A stretch of DNA of 64,000 bases from Streptomyces sp. Tu 3180 (GTDB lineage: Bacteria; Actinomycetota; Actinomycetes; Streptomycetales; Streptomycetaceae). The stretch's first letter is position 1. Every line of letters starts with the position of its first letter. Both the position numbers and the translations under genes were made by a program. The stretch spans positions 3,450,001 through 3,514,000 of the forward strand of contig NZ_WOXS01000002.1 of the NCBI RefSeq assembly GCF_009852415.1, written 5' to 3'. Shown here piece by piece: positions 1 to 9,490 of the stretch. The notes beneath the pieces are model-generated. The model ran no database searches and was not told the DNA's origin. It saw only the letters and a program-made list of their open reading frames with translations.

Positions 1-244
1 GCCAGGACGCGCGCCGGGCGCCGGTGACCGCGCTGCGCGCGCGTGCCACCAGCTGGCTGAGCCGGCCGGTCAGCTGGGGATCGGGGGCGGCCGACTGGAT
101 CAGGGAGAGGTGGGTGGCGGTGCGCTGGTAGAGGACGACGAGTTCGTCGGCTTCCGCACCCGTGAGACGGCGCTGGCGCCGGAGCAGGGCTTCGAGGCGG
201 TCCCACTCCGCGCGGTGGGCGGAGACGAAGACGTCGAGGTCCAT
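1..244 (-). CDS. SpoIIM (stage II sporulation protein M) family membrane protein, 5' part only
   Basis: The reverse strand reads from an ATG at 244 and is still open at the window edge, giving about 81 N-terminal residues that begin MDLDVFVSAHRAEWDRLEAL. An acidic N-terminal helix followed by a segment ending near QLTGRLSQLVARARSAV is typical of actinobacterial SpoIIM/DUF95 proteins, which continue into several membrane helices. That membrane part lies outside the window. The gene is divergent from the RDD protein gene at 421; such SpoIIM and RDD genes are commonly neighbours in Streptomyces. The family assignment rests on the N-terminus and context. The function is unknown and need not involve sporulation. 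Confidence 0.7.
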   Translation of the reverse strand, partial: MDLDVFVSAHRAEWDRLEALLRRQRRLTGAEADELVVLYQRTATHLSLIQSAAPDPQLTGRLSQLVARARSAVTGARRASW

Positions 245-420
245 CGGTGTGCCTGCTCCTCGGCTGTTCGTCGGCTGCTCGCCGGCACGGCTCGTCCGTG
301 GCCCGTCGGCGATCGGCTGGATCGATGATCTGCTTGATCGGCTCGTCGTACTGCGGTGCGATGTGCCATCAGCTTGGCAGACTGGCGGTGTTCGGGGCAG
401 GCCAGGAAAGGGCGGCGGGC

Positions 421-1431
421 GTGAGTGAGCTGGTGACGGGCGAGGCGGTGGCGTTGGAGCTGCGCCCCGCGAAGCTGCCCAGCAGGGCACTGGCCGTGCT
501 GCTCGACCTGGCGGCGGCCGTGGCGGCCTACGTCGCCGTGACCATCGCCCTGGTGGCTTCCACGGCCTCCCTGGACCAGGCGGCGCAGACGGCGCTGTCG
601 ATCGCGGCGTTCGTCCTGGTGCTGGTGGGCGGGCCGATCGCGGTCGAGACGCTCAGTCACGGGCGGTCGCTCGGGAAGATGGCGTGCGGGCTGCGGGTGG
701 TGCGGGACGACGGGGGGCCGATCCGGTTCCGGCACGCACTGGTGCGGGGTCTGATCGGCGTCATCGAGATCCTGATGACGTTCGGGGTCGTGGCCTGCGT
801 CGCCTCCCTGGTGTCGGCGCGCGGCCGGCGGCTCGGGGACGTGTTCGCGGGGACGCTGGTCGTCCGGGAGCGGGTGCCGGCCGGGCGGGGCGGTTTCGTA
901 CCGCCGCCGCCCCCGTGGCTGGCCGGGCGGTTCTCCGGTCTTGATCTGTCGGCGGTGCCCGACGGCCTGTGGCTCGCCGTCCGGCAGTACCTGACGCGGA
1001 TGCAGCAGCTGGACCCGCAGGTCGGCCGGACGATGGCGGAGCGGCTGGCGGCGGACCTGGCGGACCGTACGGGGGCGCCGGTGCCGCCGGGGGTGCCGCC
1101 GGCGGCGTACCTGGCGGCGGTGGTGCAGGAGCGGCAGGCCCGGGAGGCCCGGCGGACCTTCGGGAACGGGGCGGCCGCGGGTGGCGGTCACGTCGGCGCC
1201 GCCGGTTCGGCGGGGGCCTACGCCCCGCCCGCCCATCCCCCCGTGGCCGTGCCGCCGGACGTACGGCCGGACGTCCCGTCGGAGGACCCGCGAGCCGTGC
1301 CGCCCGGGACGCCGTCCGCGCGTTCCTCCGCGGAGGGCGTGGAGGTGCCGGTGCGCGGGGACCGGACCGGCACGCCGCAGGACGCGGCGCCGGCCGACCG
1401 CCCCTCGACGGGGTTCGTACCGCCGTCGTAG
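421..1431 (+). CDS. RDD-domain integral membrane protein
   Basis: 336 residues from a GTG at 421, chosen because an AGGAAAGG ribosome-binding site lies just upstream. The N-terminal half is an RDD domain: the motif PSRALAVLLDLAAAV carries the Arg and Asp that name the family, and hydrophobic segments follow at about residues 22-45, 60-80 and 105-130. The sequence SHGRSLGKMACGLRVV lies between the second and third segments and is typical of RDD proteins. The C-terminal half is soluble, rich in Pro, Gly and Ala, with no recognisable domain. Molecular function is unknown; some RDD proteins are proposed transporters. It is transcribed away from the SpoIIM-like gene and converges on the next gene. 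Confidence 0.75.
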   Translation: MSELVTGEAVALELRPAKLPSRALAVLLDLAAAVAAYVAVTIALVASTASLDQAAQTALSIAAFVLVLVGGPIAVETLSHGRSLGKMACGLRVVRDDGGPIRFRHALVRGLIGVIEILMTFGVVACVASLVSARGRRLGDVFAGTLVVRERVPAGRGGFVPPPPPWLAGRFSGLDLSAVPDGLWLAVRQYLTRMQQLDPQVGRTMAERLAADLADRTGAPVPPGVPPAAYLAAVVQERQAREARRTFGNGAAAGGGHVGAAGSAGAYAPPAHPPVAVPPDVRPDVPSEDPRAVPPGTPSARSSAEGVEVPVRGDRTGTPQDAAPADRPSTGFVPPS

Positions 1432-1473
1432 GCCCGTGGGTCTCGGGCCCGTCGGTCTCGTCGGGCGCGCCGT

Positions 1474-2088
1474 TCAGTCGAAGACCGACGGCGGCGACGC
1501 GAGGTCCTCCAGCTCGATGCCCGGGGCGGCGAGGACCACGTCCCCGGCGATGTGCACGGTGTGCTGTTCGCCCGTGTCCAGGGCTGTGACCTGGTACTCG
1601 TCCACGGTCAGGGGGCCGTTGTCAGTGGCGTGTGCTTCTCTTTCCACCAACGTCCAGGACTGGTCCACGGTGCGCGGGGCGAGGACCGGGTCCGTGAAGG
1701 CGACGAGGCGTACGCGGGTGGCCGGTGCCGAGGGGGTGAGGCGCAGCAGACGGGCGGTGGCGACGAGGAACGCGGGGGACGAGCCGGTGAAGGCGTGGGC
1801 GCGCACATTGCCTTCGGTGGCGTGGGCCCCGGTGGGGTCGGTGCGGACCCAGGTGACGCCGTCGAGGGCGGCGCCGCGGACCTGCCAGCTCGCGGCGTGG
1901 AGTTCGAGGCGGATGGGGCGGCCCAGTTCGTCGAGGGCGAGGTCGACCGAGCCCAGGTGACCGCCGGAGGGGGCGGTGAGCTGGGAGACGTAGCGCCAGC
2001 CGGAGGGGCCGGGGGCGCAGTGGAAGTGCTCTTCTGCGAGGGGGGTGTGATCGTGCGGATCGTGGAGCGAATAGCGGCCGCGGGGCAT
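1474..2088 (-). CDS. conserved hypothetical protein
   Basis: 204 residues starting MPRGRYSLHDPHDHTPLAEE, from an ATG at 2088 preceded by an AGGA ribosome-binding site. No signal peptide or membrane helix is visible. The protein looks like a soluble beta-rich fold, with many alternating hydrophobic stretches such as HLGSVDLALDELGRPIRLEL. It sits downstream of sahH with two strong hairpins between them, so it probably has its own promoter. Around 1618-1637 it contains a short repeat that also occurs in hutI. The codons there (TTG, GAA, AGA, GAA, GCA, ACT) are unlike the rest of the gene. I do not recognise a function. Confidence 0.7.
   Translation of the reverse strand: MPRGRYSLHDPHDHTPLAEEHFHCAPGPSGWRYVSQLTAPSGGHLGSVDLALDELGRPIRLELHAASWQVRGAALDGVTWVRTDPTGAHATEGNVRAHAFTGSSPAFLVATARLLRLTPSAPATRVRLVAFTDPVLAPRTVDQSWTLVEREAHATDNGPLTVDEYQVTALDTGEQHTVHIAGDVVLAAPGIELEDLASPPSVFD
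1618..1637. repeat. 20-bp interspersed repeat, copy 1 (inside a gene)
   Basis: The top strand reads gttgtcagtggcgtgtgctt. The same 20 bases with one mismatch occur inside hutI at 61502-61521. Both copies lie in the same orientation within minus-strand genes and encode ATDN in a run of codons rare for a high-GC Streptomyces. The two host genes are unrelated. Confidence 0.6.
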
Positions 2089-2141
2089 GGGGGTCCTGGG
2101 TCTTGACGGTTCGGGCCGGCCGGTCGTCGGCCCGCCCATGG

Positions 2142-2176
2142 GGCAGGCCCCCGACACGGGGGTGCGGGGGCCTGCC
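2142..2176. terminator. second hairpin downstream of sahH
   Basis: A perfect 12-bp inverted repeat (ggcaggcccccg / cgggggcctgcc) with an 11-base loop. It lies between the end of sahH and the start of the next gene, directly after a longer palindrome, so it probably backs up sahH termination. It could also shape the 5' leader of the downstream gene. Confidence 0.5.
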
Positions 2177-2191
2177 TCTGAGGACCTGCTG

Positions 2192-2229
2192 CCGGGCGAG
2201 CGCGCCGGTGCACCGGCGCGCTCGCCCGG
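2192..2229. terminator. perfect 38-bp palindrome after sahH
   Basis: The two 19-base arms are exact reverse complements that meet with no spacer, 13 bases beyond the sahH stop codon. This is a typical GC-rich, U-tract-free Streptomyces terminator position. Confidence 0.75.
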
Positions 2230-2242
2230 TGGGAGCGTGGAC

Positions 2243-3700
<1,458 letters not shown>

Positions 3701-3755
3701 TGCGAGCTGCTCCTCGGGTTGGGTCGAGGTGGGTACGGCTGGTCTGCGCGGCGGC

Positions 3756-3793
3756 GGACACAGGGGTGCCCGAAGAGGACACAGGCATGCCCG
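3756..3793 (-). promoter_or_regulatory. tandem 17-bp direct repeats upstream of sahH
   Basis: Two copies of ggacacagg-N2-tgcccg (3756-3772 and 3777-3793; the variable bases are GG and CA) occur with a 21-bp period, close to two helical turns. They lie 56-93 bases upstream of the sahH start. This spacing suits a cooperative regulator or a duplicated operator, but no regulator is identified. The rest of the interval 3701-4027 (327 bases) shows no gene. Confidence 0.4.
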
Positions 3794-4027
3794 CGTGCGC
3801 GCAGCGCAGTCCGTCGGAGGCCCTCTCTCCCTCGGCCGGCCCTCGGTGGGGCCGCCCGACCGCCATCAGCAGCGACGTCTGGCTCCGTCCCAAGCTACAC
3901 CGCCCGGCCCTGCGGCCCCCAGTCCGTCCGCGAACACTTCAAGCCGATCCGGCGGGCGCTCCCGTCGGACGGCGCGCTTCGAGCTGCGGCCCGGGCGCTT
4001 CCGGGGCGCCGGGGCGCCGGCACGGCG

Positions 4028-4057
4028 AAGGGCCCGCCGGGTGACCGGCGGGCCCTT
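4028..4057 (-). terminator. terminator after the cation efflux gene
   Basis: A perfect 13-bp stem (aagggcccgccgg / ccggcgggccctt) with a 4-base loop, 14 bases beyond the stop of the cation diffusion facilitator gene. It separates that gene from sahH, so sahH has its own promoter in 3701-4027. Confidence 0.8.
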
Positions 4058-4071
4058 GTGCGAGACGGGAC

Positions 4072-5052
4072 TCAGTGCCCGGTGCCGTGCGGTGCGGGAC
4101 CGCCCGGGGTGGCCTCGGGGTCGGCGCCCCGGGCGGCCTCGGCCTCGCTGTAGACGTCGGGCTCGAGGTAGATCACGCGGGCGATCGGGACGGCCTCGCG
4201 GATGCGGGACTCGGCGGCGTCGATGGCGGCGGCGATCTCCGTGGCCGTGTTGTCGTGCCGCACGGCGATCTTCGCGGCGACCAGCAGCTCCTCCGGGCCG
4301 AGGTGGAGGGTGCGCATGTGGATGACGCGGGTGACGGTGTCGCCGTCGACGACGGCGGCCTGGATCTTCTGGCTCTCCTCGGCACCGGCGGCCTCGCCGA
4401 GCAGCAGGGACTTCGTCTCGGCGGCGAGGACCAGGGCGATCAGGATGAGCAGGACGCCGATGCAGAGGGTGCCGATGCCGTCCCAGACGCTGTCACCGGT
4501 GAGCAGGGCGAGGCCGACACCGCCGAGGGCGAGGACCAGACCGACGAGCGCGCCCAGGTCCTCCAGGAGGACGACCGGCAGTTCGGGGGCCTTGGCGTGG
4601 CGGACGAACTCCTTCCAGGAGCGCTTGCCGCGCAGGACGTTGGACTCCTTGATGGCGGTGCGGAAGGAGAAGGTCTCGGCGATGATCGCGAAGACGAGGA
4701 CGCCGACCGGCCAGTACCAGTGCTCCAGCTCGTGCGGGTGCTTGATCTTCTCGTAGCCCTCGTAGAGGGCGAACATGCCGCCGACCGAGAAGAGCACGAT
4801 GGAGACGAGGAAGGCGTAGATGTAGCGCTCGCGGCCGTAGCCGAAGGGGTGCTCCGGGGTGGCCCGGCGCTGTGCCTTCTTGCCGCCGACCAGCAGCAGG
4901 GCCTGGTTGCCGGAGTCGGCGACCGAGTGCACGGATTCGGCGAGCATCGACGAGGAGCCGCTGAAGAGGAACGCCACGAACTTCGCTACCGCGATCGCGA
5001 GGTTGGCGGCGAGTGCCGCCACGATCGCCTTGGTGCCGCCTGACGCGCTCAT
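4072..5052 (-). CDS. cation diffusion facilitator (CDF) family transporter
   Basis: 326 residues. The N-terminal two thirds hold about six membrane helices. The first pair carries the CDF signature SSSMLAESVHSVADSGNQALLL, with the metal-site Asp in HSVAD; a second acidic site region lies in LEDLGALVGLVLAL. The C-terminal third is the cytoplasmic CDF dimerisation domain (VTRVIHMRTLHLGPEELLVAAKI), ending in a short acidic tail. CDF proteins export divalent metals such as Zn, Co, Ni or Fe in exchange for protons. The sequence HPFGYGRERYIYAF is characteristic of the family, but the metal cannot be assigned. It follows manA by 144 bases on the same strand and ends at a strong terminator. Confidence 0.9.
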   Translation of the reverse strand: MSASGGTKAIVAALAANLAIAVAKFVAFLFSGSSSMLAESVHSVADSGNQALLLVGGKKAQRRATPEHPFGYGRERYIYAFLVSIVLFSVGGMFALYEGYEKIKHPHELEHWYWPVGVLVFAIIAETFSFRTAIKESNVLRGKRSWKEFVRHAKAPELPVVLLEDLGALVGLVLALGGVGLALLTGDSVWDGIGTLCIGVLLILIALVLAAETKSLLLGEAAGAEESQKIQAAVVDGDTVTRVIHMRTLHLGPEELLVAAKIAVRHDNTATEIAAAIDAAESRIREAVPIARVIYLEPDVYSEAEAARGADPEATPGGPAPHGTGH

Positions 5053-5196
5053 GTGTTCGCGTTGTCCCTTCGTACGCCGTTTCGGGCCCGGACGCGCGTG
5101 CGCGCACGCCGTCCGGGGATGTGCCCGTCCTTTGACGGTGGGCCATTGTTGCAGCCCTGCCGGGAGACGGCTCCTCAGGTCGGTGCCGTGCGGTGG

Positions 5197-6348
5197 TCAG
5201 GCGACGACGGTGGCCCTGAACAGCGTTCCGGTACCCGACACTTCGGCCTTCTCACCCGCGGGGACGAACACGGACGTCCCCGGGGACAGCTCGTGCTCGC
5301 CCGCGCGCACCGAACCGGCCGTGCAGAGCAGGATCTGCGGGGTGCTCAGGGTCAGGTCGCGGGGGGCGCCGCCCTCGGGGAGGACGTGGCGGGAGAGGCG
5401 GAACTCGTCGATGGGGGTCTCGTAGACCTCCTCGCCCTCCGGGGTGGCCTCCGGGCGCAGGACGCCGGGGTCGCCGGCCTCGAAGCGGACGATGCGCAGG
5501 AGTTCGGGGACGTCGACGTGCTTGGGGGTCAGACCGCAGCGCAGGACGTTGTCGGAGTTGGCCATGATCTCGACGCCGAGGCCGCTCAGGTAGGCGTGCG
5601 GGACGCCGGCGCCGAGGAAGAGGGCCTCGCCGGGCTGGAGCCGGACGTGGTTGAGGAGCATCGCGGCGATGACGCCGGGGTCGCCCGGGTAGTGGTGGGC
5701 GATGCCGGCGTACGGGGCGTAGGGGCCGCCGAGGCGGTCGCAGGCGGCGGCCGCCTCGGTGACGGTGTGGGCCATCTCGTCGGGGTCGGCGGTGAGGATC
5801 GCGGTGAGGACCTCGCGCAGGGCCGCTTCCTCGGGGTGGGCGTGCAGCAGGTCGACGTACGGCTTGAGCGAGTCCACGCCGAGGCCGTCGAGGAGGCCGG
5901 CGGCGCGCAGCGGGTCGCGGAAGCCGCACAGTCCGTCGAACTCGGTGAGGGCGCAGATCAGTTCGGGCTTGTGGTTGGCGTCCTTGTAGGTGCGGTGCGG
6001 GGCGTCCACGGGGACGCCGCGGCGCTCCTCGTCCTCGTATCCCCGCTTCGCCTGGTCCAGGTCGGGGTGGACCTGGAGGGAGAGCGGGGCGCCGGCGGCG
6101 AGGAGCTTGAGGAGGAAGGGCAGGCGCGGGCCGAACTTCGCGACCGACGCCGCGCCGAGCTCCTTCTCCGGGGCGGCGTCGATGACCTCGACCAGCGTGC
6201 CGCGCGCGGTGCGTGAGGGGGCTCCGGGGTGGGCGCCCATCCACATCTCCGCCTGCGGCTCGCCGGTCGGTTCGGTGCCGAGCAGCCGCGGGATGGCGGT
6301 GGTGGAACCCCAGGCGTAGGGGCGGATGGTGTTGTCGAGGCGGTCCAT
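5197..6348 (-). CDS. manA: mannose-6-phosphate isomerase, class I
   Basis: 383 residues starting MDRLDNTIRPYAWGS, the usual N-terminus of the type I phosphomannose isomerase family. It interconverts fructose-6-phosphate and mannose-6-phosphate, the entry point to GDP-mannose. The zinc site is visible in SLQVHPD (Gln, His) and in the cupin strand ALFLGAGVPHAYLSG. It lies downstream of the SIS-domain gene and, further up, manB. With the GDP-mannose pyrophosphorylase-like gene at 21098 this supplies the full route from fructose-6-phosphate to GDP-mannose for protein and lipid mannosylation. Confidence 0.95.
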   Translation of the reverse strand: MDRLDNTIRPYAWGSTTAIPRLLGTEPTGEPQAEMWMGAHPGAPSRTARGTLVEVIDAAPEKELGAASVAKFGPRLPFLLKLLAAGAPLSLQVHPDLDQAKRGYEDEERRGVPVDAPHRTYKDANHKPELICALTEFDGLCGFRDPLRAAGLLDGLGVDSLKPYVDLLHAHPEEAALREVLTAILTADPDEMAHTVTEAAAACDRLGGPYAPYAGIAHHYPGDPGVIAAMLLNHVRLQPGEALFLGAGVPHAYLSGLGVEIMANSDNVLRCGLTPKHVDVPELLRIVRFEAGDPGVLRPEATPEGEEVYETPIDEFRLSRHVLPEGGAPRDLTLSTPQILLCTAGSVRAGEHELSPGTSVFVPAGEKAEVSGTGTLFRATVVA

Positions 6349-6420
6349 GGGGCTCTCTGCGTTCCTTCTGCCGGGTCCCGTGCGTGCGCGCGCCGGGGAG
6401 TCAGTGCGTCCTGGGCATGA

Positions 6421-7548
6421 TCAGGTTCCGGAGGCGAGCGCCAGGTAAACGGCGGCGAAATCCGTGACGGCGATCAGTTCCGCGAGGGTCTCCAGTTCGC
6501 CGCCCTCCTCGGGCTCCAGCTCGCTGATCGGCGTGTCGTGGCTGAGGGCCAGATCGCGGGCGGCCGGGGCGGCGGTGAGGCCGCCGATGGGGCGGTCGCG
6601 GAGCAGCACCGCGCGTGCGTGCAGGGCGGGCGGTTCCTCCACGCGGTCGCGGAAGAAGTCGTCCGGGTCGGCGCTGGCGGCCAGCGGACCGGCCAGCAGG
6701 GCGCTGTGCGCGGCGAGCGCCTCGGGGAGCTCGGCGACGACGGCGGGGGTGCCGGACAGTTCGGCGAGCGCGGCGGCGAAGCGGCGGCCGGCCGGGCCCG
6801 CGGAGACGCCCTCGGTCCACACCAGGGGCAGCGCGTCGGCGAGTTCCGCGGCCAGGGTCTTGGCGGGGTTGCTGTACGTCGCGATGGCCGGGCCGCAGCG
6901 TTCGGCGACGCGGTCGAGGCGGTCGGCGACCTTGTCCAGGGCGTCCGGCGGGGCGGCGAGCAGGCCGATGCGGTCCAGCAGCGCGAGCAGCGGGGTGAGC
7001 AGCGCCCACAGGACGCCGGGGGCGGTGGCGGCGAGGGGTTCGTCCTGGTCGTAGGGCGCGGTGGCCATGGGGACGAACAGGCCGTGGGAGCCGCCCACGG
7101 CGTCGGCGAGCGGGGTGCGGGCGGGGGCCACGGCGGCGATGGTGCAGCCACGGCGGTACGCCTGCTCGCAGAGCAGGGACAGGCCCGGTTCGGTGCCGTC
7201 GGGCGTGGCGATCAGCAGCAGGTCCACGGAGCCCGCCCAGCCGGGCAGCTCCCAGCGCAGCGCTCCCCCGGCGGGGGCGACGCCGGTCGGCGCGAGCCGG
7301 GTGACGGGGCTGCCGGCGCCGGCCAGGGTGCCGAGGAGGTCGGCCGTCTGGGTGGCGGCGGCACCGGGGCCCGCGATGAGCACGGCGCGGGGACGGCCGT
7401 CCGGCTTGAGCTCGCGCACACCGGCCTCGGCGGCGTGCCGGACGGCCGTGCGGACGCGGGCGCCCGCTTCGGCGGCGCCGCGGAGCAGGTTGCGGTGGTC
7501 GGCCTCGGCGAGGCCCTCGGGTGAGTCGAGCAGCGATTCGTCGAGCAT
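6421..7548 (-). CDS. SIS-domain protein of the phosphoglucose/phosphomannose isomerase type
   Basis: 375 residues starting MLDESLLDSPEGLAEADHRN. The N-terminal half is a sugar-isomerase (SIS) fold, with GRPRAVLIAGPG as the first strand-loop. The C-terminal part, through DTPISELEPEEGGELETLAEL, resembles the C-terminal domain of bifunctional phosphoglucose/phosphomannose isomerases. Orthologues sit between manA and manB in mycobacteria as well as Streptomyces. The context suggests hexose-phosphate handling in the GDP-mannose route, but catalytic activity is not established from the sequence. Confidence 0.8.
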   Translation of the reverse strand: MLDESLLDSPEGLAEADHRNLLRGAAEAGARVRTAVRHAAEAGVRELKPDGRPRAVLIAGPGAAATQTADLLGTLAGAGSPVTRLAPTGVAPAGGALRWELPGWAGSVDLLLIATPDGTEPGLSLLCEQAYRRGCTIAAVAPARTPLADAVGGSHGLFVPMATAPYDQDEPLAATAPGVLWALLTPLLALLDRIGLLAAPPDALDKVADRLDRVAERCGPAIATYSNPAKTLAAELADALPLVWTEGVSAGPAGRRFAAALAELSGTPAVVAELPEALAAHSALLAGPLAASADPDDFFRDRVEEPPALHARAVLLRDRPIGGLTAAPAARDLALSHDTPISELEPEEGGELETLAELIAVTDFAAVYLALASGT

Positions 7549-7567
7549 GGGCGGCAGCCTCCGGTCG

Positions 7568-7629
7568 GCGGGGCGTCGGGTCGCGGGGCGCCGGGTCGCT
7601 GGTGCGCCGGGTCGCCGGATCGTCGGTTA
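7568..7629. repeat. imperfect 15-16 bp tandem repeat, about four copies
   Basis: Consecutive units begin gcggggcgtcgggtc, gcggggcgccgggtc, gctggtgcgccgggtc and gccggatcgtcggtta. They fill the gap between the Trm112-like gene and the SIS-domain gene and run into the Trm112 stop codon. This is most likely slippage-derived spacer sequence. Confidence 0.55.
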
Positions 7630-7797
7630 CGCGGGGCGCCGGGCCTCGTCGACGAGGAGGACGGGGATGCCGTCGCGGACCGGGTACGCCAGGCCGCAGT
7701 CCTGGCCGGTGCAGACGAGTTCGGCGTCCTGCTCCTTGAGGGGGGAGTGGCAGGCCGGGCAGGCGAGGATCTCCAGGAGGCCGGCTTCGAGCGCCAT
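7627..7797 (-). CDS. Trm112-like small zinc protein
   Basis: 56 residues from an ATG at 7797, with GAAGGGA upstream. It begins MALEAGLLEILACPACHSPL and has the UPF0434/Trm112 pattern: CPxC in the first half, one further Cys pair (CTGQDCGLAYPV), and an ending DGIPVLLVDEARRP. The four cysteines probably bind zinc. Eukaryotic and archaeal Trm112 activates methyltransferases; the bacterial partner is unknown. The gene is embedded between manB and the SIS gene, and this association is conserved in actinobacteria. Confidence 0.85.
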   Translation of the reverse strand: MALEAGLLEILACPACHSPLKEQDAELVCTGQDCGLAYPVRDGIPVLLVDEARRPA

Positions 7798-7996
7798 GGG
7801 GGTTCCCTTCGGGGACGGGCGTATGCGGATGTGCCTGGTCAGCGTACCGCCGGTGGGCACGGGACGGGCGGGCCGCGGACGTTGAGTCCCGAACCGCCTC
7901 CGGGGCGGGCGGGCGCTCCCGCTGCCGCCGCGGACGGCGGCCGGTGCGCCGGGACCGGCGGCCGCGGGGCGGCGGGCGCTCCCGTCCCGCGCGGTC

Positions 7997-9361
7997 TCAG
8001 CCCCGGATGATCGCCAGGGCCTCGTCGCGCACCTCGGCCATCGTCGCCTCGTCGCGGGCCTCCGCGTTCAGGCGGAGGAGCGGTTCGGTGTTGGAGGGGC
8101 GGACGTTGAACCACCAGTCGGCGGAGGTGACGGTGAGGCCGTCCAGTTCGTCCAGGGTGACGCCCTCGCGGCCCTCGTACGCGGCCCGGATCGCGGCGAG
8201 GCGGGCGGTCTGGTCGTCGACGGTGGAGTTGATCTCGCCGGAGCCGGCGTAGCGGTCGTACTGGGCGACCAGGGCGGACAGGGTGCCCCGCTGGCCGCCG
8301 AGGGCGGCGAGGACGTGCAGGGCGGCCAGCATGCCCGTGTCGGCGTTCCAGAAGTCGCGGAAGTAGTAGTGCGCGGAGTGCTCGCCGCCGAAGATGGCGC
8401 CGGTCCTGGCCATCTCGGCCTTGATGAAGGAGTGGCCCACGCGGGTGCGCTCGGGGGTGCCGCCGTTCTCCCGCACGACCTCGGGGACCGACCAGGACGT
8501 GATCAGGTTGTGGATGACCGTGCCCTTGCCGCCGTTCCTGGCCAGCTCGCGGGAGGCCACCAGGGCGGTGATCGCGGACGGGGAGACCGGCTCGCCCCGC
8601 TCGTCGACGACGAAGCAGCGGTCGGCGTCGCCGTCGAAGGCGAGGCCGAGGTCGGCGCCCTCCTCGCGGACCCGCTTCTGCAGGTCGACCAGGTTGGCCG
8701 GGTCGAGCGGGTTGGCCTCGTGGTTGGGGAAGGTGCCGTCGAGCTCGAAGTACATCGGGACGAGGGTGAGCGGCAGGCCGGCGAAGACCGTGGGGACGGT
8801 GTGCCCGCCCATGCCGTTGCCCGCGTCGACGACGACCTTCAGGGGGCGGATCGAGGTGAGGTCGACGAGCGAGCGCAGGTGTGCCGCGTAGTCGTCCAGC
8901 GTGTCGCGCCGGGTGACCGTTCCCGGCACGGCCGCCGGCTCCGGGGCGCCCGACTCGCTCCACCGCTCGACGAGTGCGCGGATCTCGGCCAGGCCCGTGT
9001 CCTGGCCGACCGGGGCGGCGCCCGCGCGGCACAGCTTGATGCCGTTGTACCGCGCCGGGTTGTGGGAGGCGGTGAACATCGCGCCCGGCAGGTCCAGCGT
9101 GCCCGAGGCGTAGTAGAGCTGGTCGGTGGAGCACAGGCCGATCTCGGTCACGTCGGCGCCCTGGGCCGCCGCGCCCCGCGCGAAGGCACCCGACAGGCCG
9201 GGGGACGAGGGCCGCATGTCGTGTCCGGTGACGAGGGCGCCCGCGCCGGTCACCCGGGCGAAGGCGGCGCCGAAGAGCTCGGCCAGGGACTCGTCCCACT
9301 GGTCGGGGACGACCCCGCGCACGTCGTACGCCTTCACGATCTGCGACAGATCAGCAGCCAC
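7997..9361 (-). CDS. manB: phosphomannomutase / phosphoglucomutase
   Basis: 454 residues from a GTG at 9361 preceded by GGAAGGG; the upstream in-frame start lacks such a site. It is an alpha-D-phosphohexomutase with four domains. The catalytic phosphoserine loop is TASHNPARYNGIK, the metal loop is DGDADRC, the sugar-binding loop is GGEHSAHYYF, and the C-terminal phosphate-binding loop is RPSNTEPLLRL. It converts mannose-6-phosphate to mannose-1-phosphate, between manA and the pyrophosphorylase-like enzyme at 21098. It is the second gene of the minus-strand run starting at DUF3499. Confidence 0.95.
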   Translation of the reverse strand: MAADLSQIVKAYDVRGVVPDQWDESLAELFGAAFARVTGAGALVTGHDMRPSSPGLSGAFARGAAAQGADVTEIGLCSTDQLYYASGTLDLPGAMFTASHNPARYNGIKLCRAGAAPVGQDTGLAEIRALVERWSESGAPEPAAVPGTVTRRDTLDDYAAHLRSLVDLTSIRPLKVVVDAGNGMGGHTVPTVFAGLPLTLVPMYFELDGTFPNHEANPLDPANLVDLQKRVREEGADLGLAFDGDADRCFVVDERGEPVSPSAITALVASRELARNGGKGTVIHNLITSWSVPEVVRENGGTPERTRVGHSFIKAEMARTGAIFGGEHSAHYYFRDFWNADTGMLAALHVLAALGGQRGTLSALVAQYDRYAGSGEINSTVDDQTARLAAIRAAYEGREGVTLDELDGLTVTSADWWFNVRPSNTEPLLRLNAEARDEATMAEVRDEALAIIRG

Positions 9362-9490
9362 GGCCAACCCTTCCGAAAGTCCTGTCGGTCCCCACAAACT
9401 ACCCGCAGGGGGCGACGCTCCGCCGTGACCGGCGAACGGGCCCGCAGGTGGGGGCGGGCCGGGGCTCCGGGGCGGCGGTCCGCCCGGGCG

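Noticed and set aside
100..1236. Long open frame on the minus strand across the RDD gene
   Set aside because: Arg/Pro/Gly-rich translation with no domain, opposite a real gene; a high-GC shadow. Its right end is out of frame with the SpoIIM-like start.
3701..4027. SAH riboswitch upstream of sahH
   Set aside because: The known conserved core and pairing could not be traced; only CGAGGAGC next to the start codon resembles part of it and that serves as the ribosome-binding site.
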